Positions 9,464-20,699 are shown, counted from the first letter of the stretch. The stretch is DNA of 44,011 bases from Amphimedon queenslandica (GCF_000090795.2 NW_003546670.1:32086-76096); one strand, 5' to 3'. Numbers and translations are program-made. The notes: generated by a model from the sequence alone, not told the origin.

Positions 9464-11330
9464 TTGTCATATCAAGAAAGACATGTACCTGATATAGTTA
9501 AAAACTGCATCTTGGTAGTTCATTACAAGCAATGGCTCAAGAATCATTGTTGGCAAGAAAAGGCAAAGAGATTCCACTCACCGCTGAGTAAGGACTTACT
9601 CATAGGCCCAAATACCTGGTTTTACAAGAGCATTTGGAATTCTTGTTTGAACACCAATTCAGTGTTCCTCATATATCAAGAATCCTAGGAATGTTGGTAA
9701 GCAGCAATAAAAGATGACTGGTTGTGGTTTACCTGTGAGATCATTTCATTTGGGTATGTCCAATTCAGAGCAGGATGAAATTGTTAGGAGCATTCCTCAA
9801 AATTACCCTACATGTGGTAATGCTCGAATAAGTGGCTTTCTCCAGAGTAGTGGAAACAGAGAGCAGCAATTTAGAATAAGAGTCTATAAGAAGGGTCAAC
9901 ATTGTGGTACTGCAATGCGAAGACTGACAGCTCTAAACAGGCATAATTATTCTATCCATAGTCTGATATCTCTGTGTCATATTGATGGTCACCATAAGCT
10001 GATTTGGTAAGCTGTTTTAATATTGCTATATTAGTTGATCTGACCTAGTTTGTCTGGCCTGCATGTAAGTATTCAAAATTAAAAATTAAACTTAACCCAC
10101 ATTTTGGTGATAAACATTTTCAAGGTTTACTTTAAACATTTTACATGTTTAATTTCGTGTTTAGATTGTGATTGTGATTAGTATGGTTTTTTAATTAAGG
10201 TGGAAACTAGTCACCATTACTGTATTGATGGCTTTAGCAGACAAATTATATATCTTCAGGTTTCTGACAACAATAGATTTGAAATGGTTTTGGAACAATT
10301 TAGAGATGCTGTCATCAGACTAGGCCTACCGAGTCGTGTAAAAGGCAATAGTGGTGGTGAAAATTTGCAAGTGGCAGACATATTGGCACAGCAGAAAGGA
10401 GCGGGAAATGGAAGCTTTATTATTTGGTAGGTCTGTACACAATCAGTGAATAGAAAGGCTGGGAGGGATATCTTTCAAGGCTGTCTCACTATTCTCTATT
10501 CCATCATGTATGAAATGAAACAGCAGCATATACTGGATAGTAATAGAGTTGTAAATTTTCTGCTTGCACAATTATTTACCTTTGTAGGATAGGCACAGCT
10601 CTGCGTCAGTTTATGGAGGCATGGAACAACCACCCTTTGTCCACTTGTCACATTGTGTCACCAATACAACTATGGATTCAAGACTTGAGTGAAAATTATA
10701 ATGAAAGCATAAGTGTCATAAGAATTAAACACTTCTGAATACTGATTATGTACTTTTATGTTTTATCGAGTGATCTGTGGCTTTATGGAATTGACTGGAA
10801 TGGCTCTATCACTGTGGAGGATGAACTAGTGAATGTGGATGTGCCAAACATTAGGTGAGACAATTCAACTGTATTTGTAATTATTTATCATTTGTGCATA
10901 TATGTGACTATAAATGACAAAAGTTACCTTATGCGGGTAGTGAAATGTGTCTTTATAGCCTAAAAAATTCAAATTCCTGAGCTCCATTTATCATAAAATT
11001 ACTGCAAAGGATGCAAAATGTTACTATGTAACTTTTAGAAACAATGGTTGTTCAACAGAGCACTCACAAGTTGTTATTTATAATGAGGAATTTGAAAATC
11101 CGCCATAAGGTCCCATTGTCAATTATGGTCACAATTATGTACTCATGCAATTGCAGCTGGGCTGTTGTGTTCCATTACTTTATGATGCAAATGTTGTTCA
11201 TGTTAATCTGCTTTTTTTCAAGGTGCAAATGTGCCCTTTGTCTTAAGATGAGTATAAAGAGCTTGTGCAAACTATCCCTCCACAAGGTGAAAGTGACAAC
11301 TTTGATACAGATTTATACCTGAAGGTAGTT
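9464..11330 (+). pseudogene. integrase-core (rve-like) transposase, multi-exon, decayed (copy A)
   Basis: Exon-sized blocks follow one another: an N-terminal part (9464-10008) ending in SLCHIDGHHKLIW with the first catalytic Asp, and a core block (10200-10430) with CIDGFSRQIIYLQV and GLPSRVKGNSGGEN. Later blocks carry SVHNQ-stop-IERL (10435-10460), FYSIMYEMKQQHILDSN (about 10490-10545), FMEAWNNHPLSTCH (about 10612-10650) and LWLYGIDWNGSITVEDELV (about 10770-10835). Introns with GT..AG ends separate blocks at about 10009-10199 and 10855-11220. The second catalytic Asp, expected in the RVxxDxGGEN motif, is Asn, and an in-frame TGA breaks the HNQxIERLW motif that carries the catalytic Glu. The family is the integrase-core proteins found in fish and invertebrate genomes. 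Inactive. Confidence 0.78.
10903..11133. mobile_element. 231-bp MITE in an intron of copy A
   Basis: Same 231-bp length and terminal inverted repeats (TGTGACTATAAATGACAAAA ... TTGTCAATTATGGTCACA) as the MITE at 5896-6126. The equivalent intron of copy B (around 31730-31750, minus strand) lacks it and reads straight through a TATATTATGTA-like site. That defines the insertion boundaries to within two bases. Confidence 0.87.
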
Positions 11331-12126
11331 AACATTGTTTGTAATTAATAAAACTTAACTTGTTGAAGATATATTAATCATACTCAAATAAATCGTTATA
11401 CAGAGTTTTAAAATATTATTATAACTATTAGAGCAGAAAGCTACTAAGTACGTACGAAATGCTGCAAGTTCTGAATGATTTTATGGAAGACAGTTATGTC
11501 ATTGTTGAGATATCCTTAGTTTATGTGAAGCACCCATTCTCATCCTCTGATAACCTGGATTTTGTATCATTCTCTCATTACATGACCAGAACCTTCTACA
11601 ATTCCTCTTCTACAAGAACAATTGGACACTCCCCATTTTATAAGCCTCACGAGGCTTTGAAACTTTCTCCCACACATGGATCTCAGTTTGTCTGTATCTT
11701 CAGCATTATCTCGTGTTAAATCCTATTTAACTTTTGAATGAATTTCTTACCAGTTTTGACACAATACTATATACCACCTCTGTTATAATTTACTTCCCAT
11801 CCATCATCTACAAGTATGTTAAATTCAGCATTTATAAATTTAAGTGAATTTTCATTACTTCACTTCTTTTGTACATGCATTTTCACTTTGAATTTATTAG
11901 CATGTTAGGAAATTTTAAAGATGAACACCCAAGTTAGATTGCTGTGTTGCATTGGCTGAGGCCAAAATAATGGTAAGTTGTAGATACATGTTCATGCATT
12001 TGTGTTGGATTACTGGGTAGTCATAGTAGTAATTGTCACAGGCATAGTGTTACCAACGAAGTATGCTAAGTGCACTGAATAGAAATGACAAGCACTACAA
12101 CACAGTACATGTACATGGCAAATTGA

Positions 12127-12560
12127 GCCACTTTTTCAGAAAATCCAAATTTTTTTGGAATCAGTTGAACATAAAGATATGTAGCATTAGAAAAAAATTA
12201 TAAAATGGAGAATTCTCCCTTGACAAAATTTGGCAAAACATCTCTATAGTGCAGTACAGGAACTTTGGCCCTTTTATTTTGGAGCAACCTTAAAGATTTG
12301 TGCAAAAATCAAACCTGACAGGAATCAGTTCTAACTTTATATATGAGGATATATTATAAAATGGGGCATTCTCTCCTAATTTTAAAGGAAATTTGGCCAA
12401 AATCCTTGTAATACTGTACAAGGACTTCGGCCTTGTTTTAGAGCAACTACACAATATAAGAACATGTTTCTATCACAAAAAAATTATAAAATCTCTCTTA
12501 CTGATTTCGTTGAAATGTCCTTTTTTTATATACTTCAGGGTATTTTTTAGCAAGTTGACA
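12127..12560 (+). repeat. three ~151-bp subterminal repeats of copy A
   Basis: Units begin at about 12127, 12282 and 12433. They share AATCAGTT near the start, AATTATAAAATGGRG in the middle, then TTTGGC, ACAAGGACTTYGGCC and GAGCAACY at the end. The third unit is shortened. The same triplication is present inverted at 30290-30740 in copy B, so it belongs to the element rather than the locus. Confidence 0.78.
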
Positions 12561-12562
12561 AT

Positions 12563-14661
12563 CAGGTAACAAGAAACAGTATAGGCAATTTGTCCAAATC
12601 CCGTTGGAAACCTTGCACAGGCCTACATGTGTATTATTGGTTCACTGATTGAGTGGAAGTAGGTACATGTATACATGAAATTGCCCGTTTGTTTCAAATA
12701 ATCAAATTATTGTCACCATTAGAATTACCAACAATGATTATTGTTTTAAGCTAAATTTGAATTACAATTGCAATTCACTTCTATGACTTCACTCTCTTTA
12801 CCCCTTTTAATTTTTTCGAGCCTCTATCCTTCAATGCAGCAAGATACATACTGATATCATCTTAGTTCTATAATGAGCTCTACATAAGTTAAATAAGCTC
12901 AAGTACATATTTCTTGTTTCATGTTCCTTTCCGTGGTCTTAGTAAAAAGACATTAACACATTAACATTAGTGCTATAACCTAAATTGTTTGACTTCTTTA
13001 TAGTAATTGGGGTGAGAAAAAGCGAGCCCCACTTAAGCGAGACTCTTCTGTATGTATGTATGTATGTATGTCTGTATGTATGTACGTACGTCTTCAGTTA
13101 CGCCTAATCTGGTCACACCCAACGTGTGCAATACTATCTTTTTAAATGTCAGTGATCTAATGCGGTAGTATTCTAATGAAATATTTTCATTGACGTGGGT
13201 GTGGTTACAACAAAATGGCGACTATTCAGGCTATGAAACTGGAGCAATTCTCCAGCTTACGTGCAGGAGGTTAAGACTCATCTGTTGTCCAGATACTTCT
13301 CTAGCAGCAAGAAAGTTAAGAAAGCAGCTGCATAATCATCAAGGTCTGTTATCATTCTTGAATTGCATGTTATAAATACTTAAATCCATCAGAAAGAAGA
13401 TTGCATGTGAGACAGTGACTGCTTCATATGCTCTAACTATCTTCCATGCTACAAGGAAACTTTAATATCTGCAGAAATTCTTAACTCATAAAGCTAGAAG
13501 AGCAAGCTCATACATAGTATGAAATTACCTTCTACTAATGAAAGTTCTGCACTGCTCCTCGTCTGTACATTAACATTTATTTAGTCCTATGTGACTACAC
13601 GTCTACATCAATTGATATGGACATTGTATATTGATAATTGAAAATCACAATTTTAATTGTTTTGCTCGCCCCTCAATGTTTTACATTCACCTAGTTATTA
13701 TTGTATTGTTTCATTTAAATATAAGATTTGGCAGCAAATGACCTGCTTTAATGTAGAGCAAATGAACTTGCAGTCCTTGAACTGATACCATACCACTACA
13801 CCTCCACGGGAGTAGCTAAAACCAGGAACAGGAGTTGGAGATAGGCGTGCCTGTGGGTGGGTTGTGTGACGTTTTGTGACATAATTAGGTGTGGGTCGCA
13901 TCGTGTGGCAATGGTTGTGGTCGTTGAAAAGCTCCGCTCCAAAATCTTTTACCAGTACAGACCATCTTTCCACTCTACTTGGCTGAGGTACAGAGATTCA
14001 GCAGCCTTGTTAGTCCAGACTATTTCTCAGCATGTACTAGTCATTTGGATGGATGGTTAATGTACTGATGAGGGAGCCGGCCCGCTGACACTCACCGCAT
14101 CAGTGAAGTAAGTTGTAGCAGAGAAAGTCTTTGCTTGTAGCTATATAGTAACTATGCAGACAGCCTGTGATCAGTCCTGTCAATATTGTCATTTTGTACA
14201 ATATCAGTACTGAGATAGTATAATTTCAACTATGTAAGATTTTACGGCATTTTTATAAATTAATACTTAAATGGATCAGTAGTAATCATGTTCCACTCTA
14301 AGTCAATGAGATAGTAAGTAGATTGTATGTGAGGCTTCTTTTCCCATTAAGTGCTAACGTGCACATAATGGTTGTAGTCCAGAGTCCTGGTCATTCATTC
14401 CATCATAACAAAACTCCTGTCCTCTCCATATAATTAGTGCTGTGAAATGGTGATATTCATTATTTTATATAGTGTATCCAACTAGTTTATAGCATCTTGA
14501 ATAGATGGTTACTGTCCTTGGTAGCTGAGACAGCAAATCTAAATTGATCTTGAACTGTTCAATACTGTTCGGTATTATCCATGGTGTTTTGCTTAGGAAG
14601 TAAGCACTTGTCACAGTAGGGTTCGCTCTGCATTCCAGATACGATAGTGCAGTGTTTGACT
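12563..14661. other. gene-poor region with a short microsatellite
   Basis: No recognised gene. A (TATG)n-type microsatellite with TGTACGTACG at its end lies at 13051-13090. Short ORFs at 13190-13375 and 13857-14060 have no visible domain. A stretch after AACAAAATGGCGACTATT (about 13209) could be an exon of a host gene but cannot be supported. The remainder is AT-rich. Confidence 0.45.
13051..13090 (+). repeat. TATG microsatellite
   Basis: About ten tetranucleotide steps of TATG/TACG type (TATGTATGTATG, then CTGTATGTATGTACGTACG). Confidence 0.9.
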
Positions 14662-15860
14662 CTACACATTGTGGGACTCATGATAAAACTCAGCTCCACA
14701 ATATCCAGCGCAATTACCAACAGTGGGAAATTCATGACTGAACTGATCTTTTAAAGATTGGTCTATTGTTGGATGTAAGGCAAAACTTAAGTGACATGTG
14801 TTTGCCACTGGAGAGGGGCAGTGATGAGAATGACATTTCTTAATTAATGACAACTTCCAAATGTGGCTAAAAACGCGTAAAAACTCCCCACACTCTGCTC
14901 CATAACAATCATACTTTCCTTCCTGCATTGCAAAATTTTGTTGAGACCTGACAAAATTCGAAATAACAATTTTTCCTCGTTCTAAGATTCCTTGAAGCAT
15001 TAATTGTATTCCTGCTTGTAATGAAAGCACGGATGGACCGGTACGTATTGCTGACATGAAATTTTTATTCTGACAAGTGAAAAGAAGTAGTATAGACAAA
15101 TTGTTGTCAGACGTACTGGTAGTTCTGTATAATTCATTACACCATGGTATTGTTGTTGGTAGATTGCATTCTGAACAAATGATGTTGTAGACCTCTTTGG
15201 AACTTTTATGCCTCCACTTGATAGGCAATAGTAGTGAATCCATTTGTGGCAAATGCTGCAAGCATGCATGTTAAATTCCTCTTGCTTTTCTCGATAAATT
15301 GCCTGTGCGGTGCTGCCTTCCATCCAGGGTGTACGACAAAGGCAATGCATCTCCACAACTTCTTTTGTCTTGAAATAAGGTGATTTTTCTGTGTAAATTG
15401 ACTCTTTGGGATAAAAACGGTTAAAGAGAACCTTAATAACCTGCTCTTCATTGCACCGAATATCTTGTACATGAGGAAAAAGGTAAAGATGGCTAAGAAT
15501 TGCAGCAAGCAAAACATCCTCATAGTCATTTGAGAATTGCACAACACTGTGCATAGCTATAAAGCTATTTACAGACAATCCATGTCTGAGCAAAACAGCA
15601 GCATGGTAATTTAACTCAGATCTGTCTCCGACAGCTAAAAGTAGAAATGATGTATAAATTAGTGTGGGTTTAAAAGCAGCAAAAGTGATACAGCACATAC
15701 ACTTTCACAATTGGATGTCCGTTATTGTCATCTTTCAGACACTTAAGCAATGCTACTTGTTCAGACCTTGAAGTCTCGCTAAGTACTAAATCACCCTCAT
15801 TTGGGAATGACACTTCCTGGAAGTCAATACATGAATTAAATAGTAATGCATTAATCAATC
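14662..15860 (-). pseudogene. Ulp1-like protease plus PHD-like finger, decayed
   Basis: Open minus-strand stretches 15858-15670, 15698-15000 and 15261-14662 together resemble the Ulp1/C48-PHD proteins found in invertebrate transposons. Ulp1 proteases remove SUMO-like tags. The segment FSNDYEDVLLAAIL sits where the family has its catalytic Cys in a D-C-G motif; here the Cys is missing. A downstream finger reads HCLCRTPW (about 15345), then HACSICHKWIHYYCL (about 15240). This C-x-C...C-x2-C-x4-H-x2-C pattern fits a PHD or related zinc finger. A second Cys-containing stretch, IICSECNL (about 15160), follows in another frame. The C-terminal 140 residues (14662-15090) are not recognised. Frameshifts and loss of the catalytic site indicate a pseudogene. 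Confidence 0.65.
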
Positions 15861-16525
15861 TTACTGAGTCGAATGAACCACATCAAATGAGAGCTCCTGC
15901 TAACTGTAGAAATATTCCAGCCAGAATCCTTAGAAATTCATTCCAATAAACAAAATGTTTGAGTAAAGTTTTTCTGCTAGTTCTCGCTCGCATCTAACAT
16001 AATACTTGGTTTAATGCCATTATCATATCCTGAAATGAACTAGTTAATATATTCTTTGGTCACTATCACTTGCAGCACTGTTACCTATATAATAAATATT
16101 AGCCATAGGACATGGATCTCAAACATACATGTACCTTTTAAAGTACAATTTTCATAGCTTGCATTTGTATCACCTCAATTATGAACATGAACATCACCTG
16201 TTACATCTGTTGACGAATACAGTGTCAAATGTAATTTAATTTTTTTGCCATTTATTTTCAATAATTTTTGCAATTTTTGAGACATGATATTCTTTTAAAA
16301 GTAGTTTTTTGCACTCATTGATGAATAAATTAATTCACTAAACTGGAGTTTGCTGTTTACTCACAAAATATTTTGGGCTTCCAAGTCAAAATTTAAATTT
16401 GGAAAATATAAGCACATATCGTTATGTATATTGTATGTACCTTCTTGGTGTGCTATCAACTGAGACAGGCCTTGAAAATCACTGTTTGAATTCACTTCAT
16501 CGAAGTAAATGGACTTATAAATGCA
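15861..16525. other. spacer within the MULE remains
   Basis: AT-rich sequence between the SWIM/basic part and the Ulp1-like part. No domain is visible; it may be an intron or decayed linker. Confidence 0.4.
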
Positions 16526-17640
16526 TTACTTTATTGTATCACCCCTTACCATTATGTGCATCTTCATATCATCCATTTTCATAGACTTACTTGTAGTTGT
16601 GAAGTTGTCATTTTCAGTATCATCTATAAGGCAAATTTTTGAAATATATAATGCAACTAAAGAACATACTTGTATCTCTTGGTCTCTTCTTTGGTTCTGT
16701 ATCATTCTTTCTTTGTTGTTTCCTTCCGGAAGGTCTCTCTTTCTTTCTTCTTTCTTTTTGTTGCATTTCAGCAAGATTACCTTTCCCAGTTAGAGTAATC
16801 CAATCATCAAACGGCAAGCAGTTATGTGATAATAGATTGTGGTGGAAGGGCACAAACAACTTCCCTTAGGAAATAGCGTTACTGCACAATGAGTTATATG
16901 ATCAGTTTCCATTACAACCCATGCTCCATCCTCTGGCAGTTTAACTCTATTATTCGCAATAGCACAGTGGGCCATGGAAATGTGACTATCATTCGGGAAT
17001 TGATTGGCTTCTTCAATTTACTATCACTTTTTAAACATCTATCACTCTGGCCCCCATTGCAAATAACATCAACTATGTCCTTCAGATCTAGTACAGCGTC
17101 CATATGTGGTAAGAATGAAGGTTATCTTTCAAAATGTTGGTATTCATTTCCCACCATCTACGGACCACACTGATGAATTGACCTTTGTATCTCTCGATGA
17201 TAGTATGCACAGAGTTGATAAAAAGAATTGGTGATAACATCAACTGGAACCAAATTCCATCTTTGTAGCCCGTGTATGATGGCATTCATTGAATCCAAAG
17301 TATTATTTGTAACTCCTTTGTGACTATTACAAAGACCAACAGACTTATGAGTCTAGATTGCAGCATTTGACTTAAAGGAAGGCAATAAATTGGTGTCAAA
17401 GTATTGCAAAATTTATTAGTGGCAAAAATTCAATTCTGCTTCATATTATCCTGTCTATCATTAAATTGTGTCTTACTTTCCATATTCATAAGACTCATGA
17501 ATTCTGACATGACACAAGCAATGTCACTTAGTGAACAATTTGAACATTGAAGGTACCACTGCAAATCCCGATCAAGATGGTTCCAGCAGTACAGTTGTTT
17601 TCCAACAGAAAAGACTCCATCAAATGTAAATTCTCTATTA
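16526..17640 (-). pseudogene. MULE transposase C-terminal half with SWIM finger, decayed
   Basis: Minus-strand reading from about 17640 gives NREFTFDGVF and CWNHLDRDLQWYL (about 17600-17560), then HKGVTNNTLDSMNAIIHGLQ (about 17330-17270) and YYHREIQ. This series is characteristic of metazoan MULE transposases. After a stop near 17160 it continues with DAVLDLKDIVDVI (17103-16912) and LPEDGAWVVM. Then comes the SWIM finger KGSCLCPSTTIYYHITA (about 16870-16820), in which the usual third Cys is Tyr. A Lys/Arg-rich run (16774-16680) follows, as is common after SWIM in this family and suggestive of nuclear targeting. Stops in several places make it inactive. Confidence 0.75.
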
Positions 17641-18712
17641 GTGACAATATTAACAAAGGATTAGCCTGTGCAATGCGGTAGCGTTACTAAGTAGGATTCG
17701 TCCTGAAACAAAATGGCTGGCACAACTTTTGCAACCTTGCTATACCAGGAAAACAAGCTCCTATGCTTACCAGACTTCTTAGAGGACCGTATCTTGACCA
17801 GAGGACTCCATTGGTACCACTAGTGTGGCTCTAGACCTTGTCTAAGAGGAAAATCAAAAATCTGTGAACCAGCCGTTTTGTTCAGCCACCTTTTTTCATC
17901 ATCATCACCATCAAGAATGTCCTTGCAATTCAGTTGGCGACCTGTATCTCAATAATGACTGGTACTACAAGAATAAGTCTTGCACTATTCTACTCCAAAC
18001 AGTAATGCGTGGATCCATGTCCTATCAGGTCATTCTTCAAGAAAGGAAGAAATCATCCAATGGCTTGTGGATTTGATGAAAGTACTTGCATACTGCAAGT
18101 TTGTTAATATTAATAACATGTGCTTAAAATGGGTGTCGATGGCATGCTCAGAACATTCTCTAATTTCTCTTACGTAAAAAATTGAAATGATTGCAGTGAA
18201 GCACGTAAACTTTACATTGCATGAGTTATCATTGTATGTTGTCTTATTCTGTACAGTCAATACTTAGGGAATATCAAGAGTGGATCATCGAGTCTATTCT
18301 TGGTAATATACAGGCGCACTTCCTATTTGTTCAAGTCCTATTGTTGTAGTCATTATTTTTGTAGTTTGAGTTTCATTACTGATGAATGGTTTGTTTCATT
18401 ATGATAATCAACTTTCAGTTTCATTGATAATGTAATTCCTGTCTTATCTATGTTACAGTACAGTTTTATTGAAACAGGCGTGGCTATAATGGGTGCGGTT
18501 TGTGCATGCTCAGTTGTGGTACTCCTCATGAACTGAAGTGTCAGTACGGAAGAGTCCTGCTCTGTTATCTGCTTATCTATTTTTGCTAAAAGTGCTGGTT
18601 CACTAAGACTCGAAGATAAGCTTTGATACTACTTATAATATTAAGCACGATAGTAATTATTATTACTGAAACTGATTAGCCTTTAAAACCTGGTTAATTT
18701 TCTTGTACTATT
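17641..18712. other. no gene recognised
   Basis: The expected 5' part of the MULE transposase is not readable here. A plus-strand stretch after CCTGAAACAAAATGGCTGG (about 17703) is open for 37 codons and 17864-18076 for 70 codons, both without a recognisable domain. The His run HHHHH near 17890 comes from a CAT/CAC-rich tract. Confidence 0.4.
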
Positions 18713-19140
18713 TGCGACCCAATATGAGAAAACCAGGCTATCTGCTGGAATTATCAATTAGAGATATGGCTTCTTAAAGTTGTGACAGCGGTACCTTATC
18801 AAAACTGAGATTATACCAAAAATATATTGTATAAAGAATTTCCATTCATTTGATACCAAGTTTGCCCTAAAATAACTTGAAAGAGGTCATTTACAGACCT
18901 TACATTTTGTTGTGTACCATGTAAATAATGCAAGATATAATGATAAAAATGGCTGCAACTCAATTTCATTCGTTTTGACTTCTTGTTGCATAAATAAGCA
19001 AAACTCAGCACTAGATGTGTCAAATGACATCGAACGAAGAAGGACCAAAAGATAGGAAAAACTTTGCTTAATTAAGAAAACCATAAATCTCAATTTTCAA
19101 TTTTGGAGCATATAGCCTGGTTTTCTCATATCGGGTCACA
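18713..19140. mobile_element. 428-bp MITE
   Basis: Left end TGCGACCCAATATGAGAAAA then CCAGGCTAT. The reverse complement of the right end is TGTGACCCGATATGAGAAAA then CCAGGCTAT, two mismatches in 29. Weaker inverted similarity (a TTATCAATTAGAGATATGGC block) extends the arms to about 65 bp. No coding content. Target duplication is not clear because the right flank is a (TA)n run. Confidence 0.82.
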
Positions 19141-19171
19141 TATATATATTGTTACAGCTATTATATAACGA

Positions 19172-19220
19172 ATGCCTAACATACAAGGCAAAGTGTCTGC
19201 GAAGAAGCGCAGGCAACTAA
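19172..19220 (+). pseudogene. Helitron N-terminal ORF, 5' piece before the Harbinger
   Basis: ATG at 19172 begins a basic stretch (MPNIQGKVSAKKRRQL) that is cut by the Harbinger at 19221. If the element and one TAA duplication are ignored, the frame runs on without a break into 21876 and stays open to a stop at 22151. This shows the insertion hit an existing reading frame. Confidence 0.7.
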
Positions 19221-19370
19221 TACTACGTTGACACCTGTTGCCGGTTGGCCTACTTGCCCTTGAAATCCGGGACAAAGCAGGTCAGAGCTCTTGTTTACAC
19301 TACTCCTGATTCTGACTTTGTGGGACTGTGGGTGGAGTAAGACAGCCTAGACAGGCGGAGCTAGTTTAAA

Positions 19371-20699
19371 ATGGCAGCAGATGGTATGTCTCTTCTTCTG
19401 CCCTACTTCTTGACTACTAGATCGACTCCCACCATTCTAAAAGTGCCAGATAGCAAGGAAAAAAAGAAAAAGATACTGGCAATGAGAATGCACCGTGTTT
19501 TAAAGAGGCACCGTCTCTCTAGGAAGAGGAACTATATTGTATTGTTCTCTCTCTGGTGTAGCATTTTGGCTACTGTGCCACGTCCCAGAAGTATATGGTG
19601 TGTTGAAAGGTATAATGCATTATTATATAATTTTGTGAATTTAAATTTTTATAGATCACAACATTGGTGGGATTATGTTGTAATGTCTACTTTCAAAAAC
19701 AAAGATTGGTTGGAGAACTTTCGGTTATCCAAATCAACTTTCATGCACTTGTGTGATCAATTACGTCCCTACATTCAGCACCAAGATACTCGATTTAGAA
19801 AATGCATATCTGTAGAAAGACGTGTTGGTATAACTCTTTGGTGTCCAGCAACATGTGGGGAGTATAGAAGTATTGGACATTTGTTTGGTGTGGCAAGAGG
19901 TACAGTGTGTAAAATAGTTCATGAGACTTGTAGGGCAATTGTTGATACACTCTTAAGTCACTACATTCATTTTCCTTAATCAGTGGATGAAGTAAAAGCA
20001 GTTGTAAATGGATTCAAGATAAAGTTTGGAATGATTCAATGTCTTGGCTCCATTGATGGCTCTCATATCCCTGTCATGCCTCCTGCTCTCAATCACACTG
20101 ATTATTACAACAGAAAGGGATATTACTCCATGATATTACAAGCAGTTGTTGATCACAACTATGTATTTCGGGATATTAACATTCGATGGCCTGGGAGTGT
20201 GCATGATGCACGTGTGTTTGTCAATTCATCGCTCTACCACAAAGCTATTAATAGAGAGATACTTACTGGTAATGAGCTCAAGATTGATGATAAAGTAGTT
20301 CCACTGTTCTTGATAGGGGATTCTGCATATCCATTAAGCTCATGGCTAATGAAGCCATTTGCTCACAATACAGAATTGAATGACAGTGAACGGAAGTACA
20401 ATTACTATCTATCAAAGTCTAGAATTGTAGTAGAAAATGCTTTTGGCAGATTAAAGGCACGATGGAGGAGATTGCTTAAGCGTAATGATATGATGATTGA
20501 CAATGTTCCGTATGTAGTAAGTGCATGTTGTATTTTACACAATGTTTGTGAGGTTCATGGTGAAGCCTTTATTGAATCATGGATGCAAGGTGTGGATACT
20601 TCTAATCAACCAACAACCTCCCAATCACGTACTGTACTCAATAATAATGCAAAAGAAATCAGAAACACACTAGTAGATTATTTTAAGAATATGCCATAA
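19371..20699 (+). pseudogene. Harbinger transposase (DDE_Tnp_4), one in-frame stop
   Basis: Nuclease that cuts and rejoins Harbinger ends, normally imported to the nucleus with its Myb-like partner. The frame from ATG 19371 runs 442 codons with a single in-frame TAA at 19977-19979; the two halves share the frame. An N-terminal helix-turn-helix-like region (ERRVGITLWCPATCGEYRSI, then LFGVARGTVCKIVHE) precedes the catalytic domain. The three acidic residues are visible: Asp in CLGSIDGSHIPVM (about 20040-20075), Asp in LIGDSAYPL (about 20310), Glu in SRIVVENAFGRLKARWRRL (about 20420-20475). Downstream SACCILHNVCE is also typical. The length matches the family. Only the stop prevents a full product, unless it is read through or is an assembly error. 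Confidence 0.92.

Larger units (their letters stand above)
9159..12562 (+). mobile_element. integrase-like DDE transposon, copy A
   Basis: A ~3.4-kb unit whose sequence recurs, reverse-complemented, at 30288-34359. Subtracting the MITE inside each copy leaves about 3.2 kb for both. It encodes a multi-exon integrase-core transposase (9464-11330) and ends in three ~151-bp subterminal repeats. Similarity starts near 9159 (TAATGGGAGGTGATTC) and stops at about 12562 (after GGTATTTTTTAGCAAGTTGA), with unrelated flanks. I could not see clear terminal inverted repeats or a target duplication. The superfamily is therefore open; eukaryotic IS3-like (IS3EU) elements are one candidate. Confidence 0.75.
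14662..17640 (-). mobile_element. decayed MULE with SWIM, Ulp1-like and PHD-like modules
   Basis: On the minus strand, pieces occur in the order MULE transposase C-terminal half (17640-16970), SWIM finger (about 16920-16800), basic region (16774-16526), Ulp1-like protease region (15860-15460) and PHD-like finger (15380-15220). The order and same strand suggest one Mutator-like element. Some MULE lineages are known to carry Ulp1/C48 protease domains. The transposase N-terminal half and DDE signature upstream of 17640 were not recovered, and terminal inverted repeats were not located, so the outer limits are those of the coding remains. Confidence 0.7.

Noticed and set aside
13698..13973. Minus-strand 91-codon frame and a possible tRNA-like A/B box (TAGTGGTATGG ... 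GTTCAAGGAC)
   Set aside because: The box spacing is too short for a tRNA promoter, no cloverleaf can be drawn, and the protein has no recognisable domain.
17880..17910. His-rich tract as a metal-binding motif
   Set aside because: It comes from a short CAT/CAC run in a frame without other protein signals.
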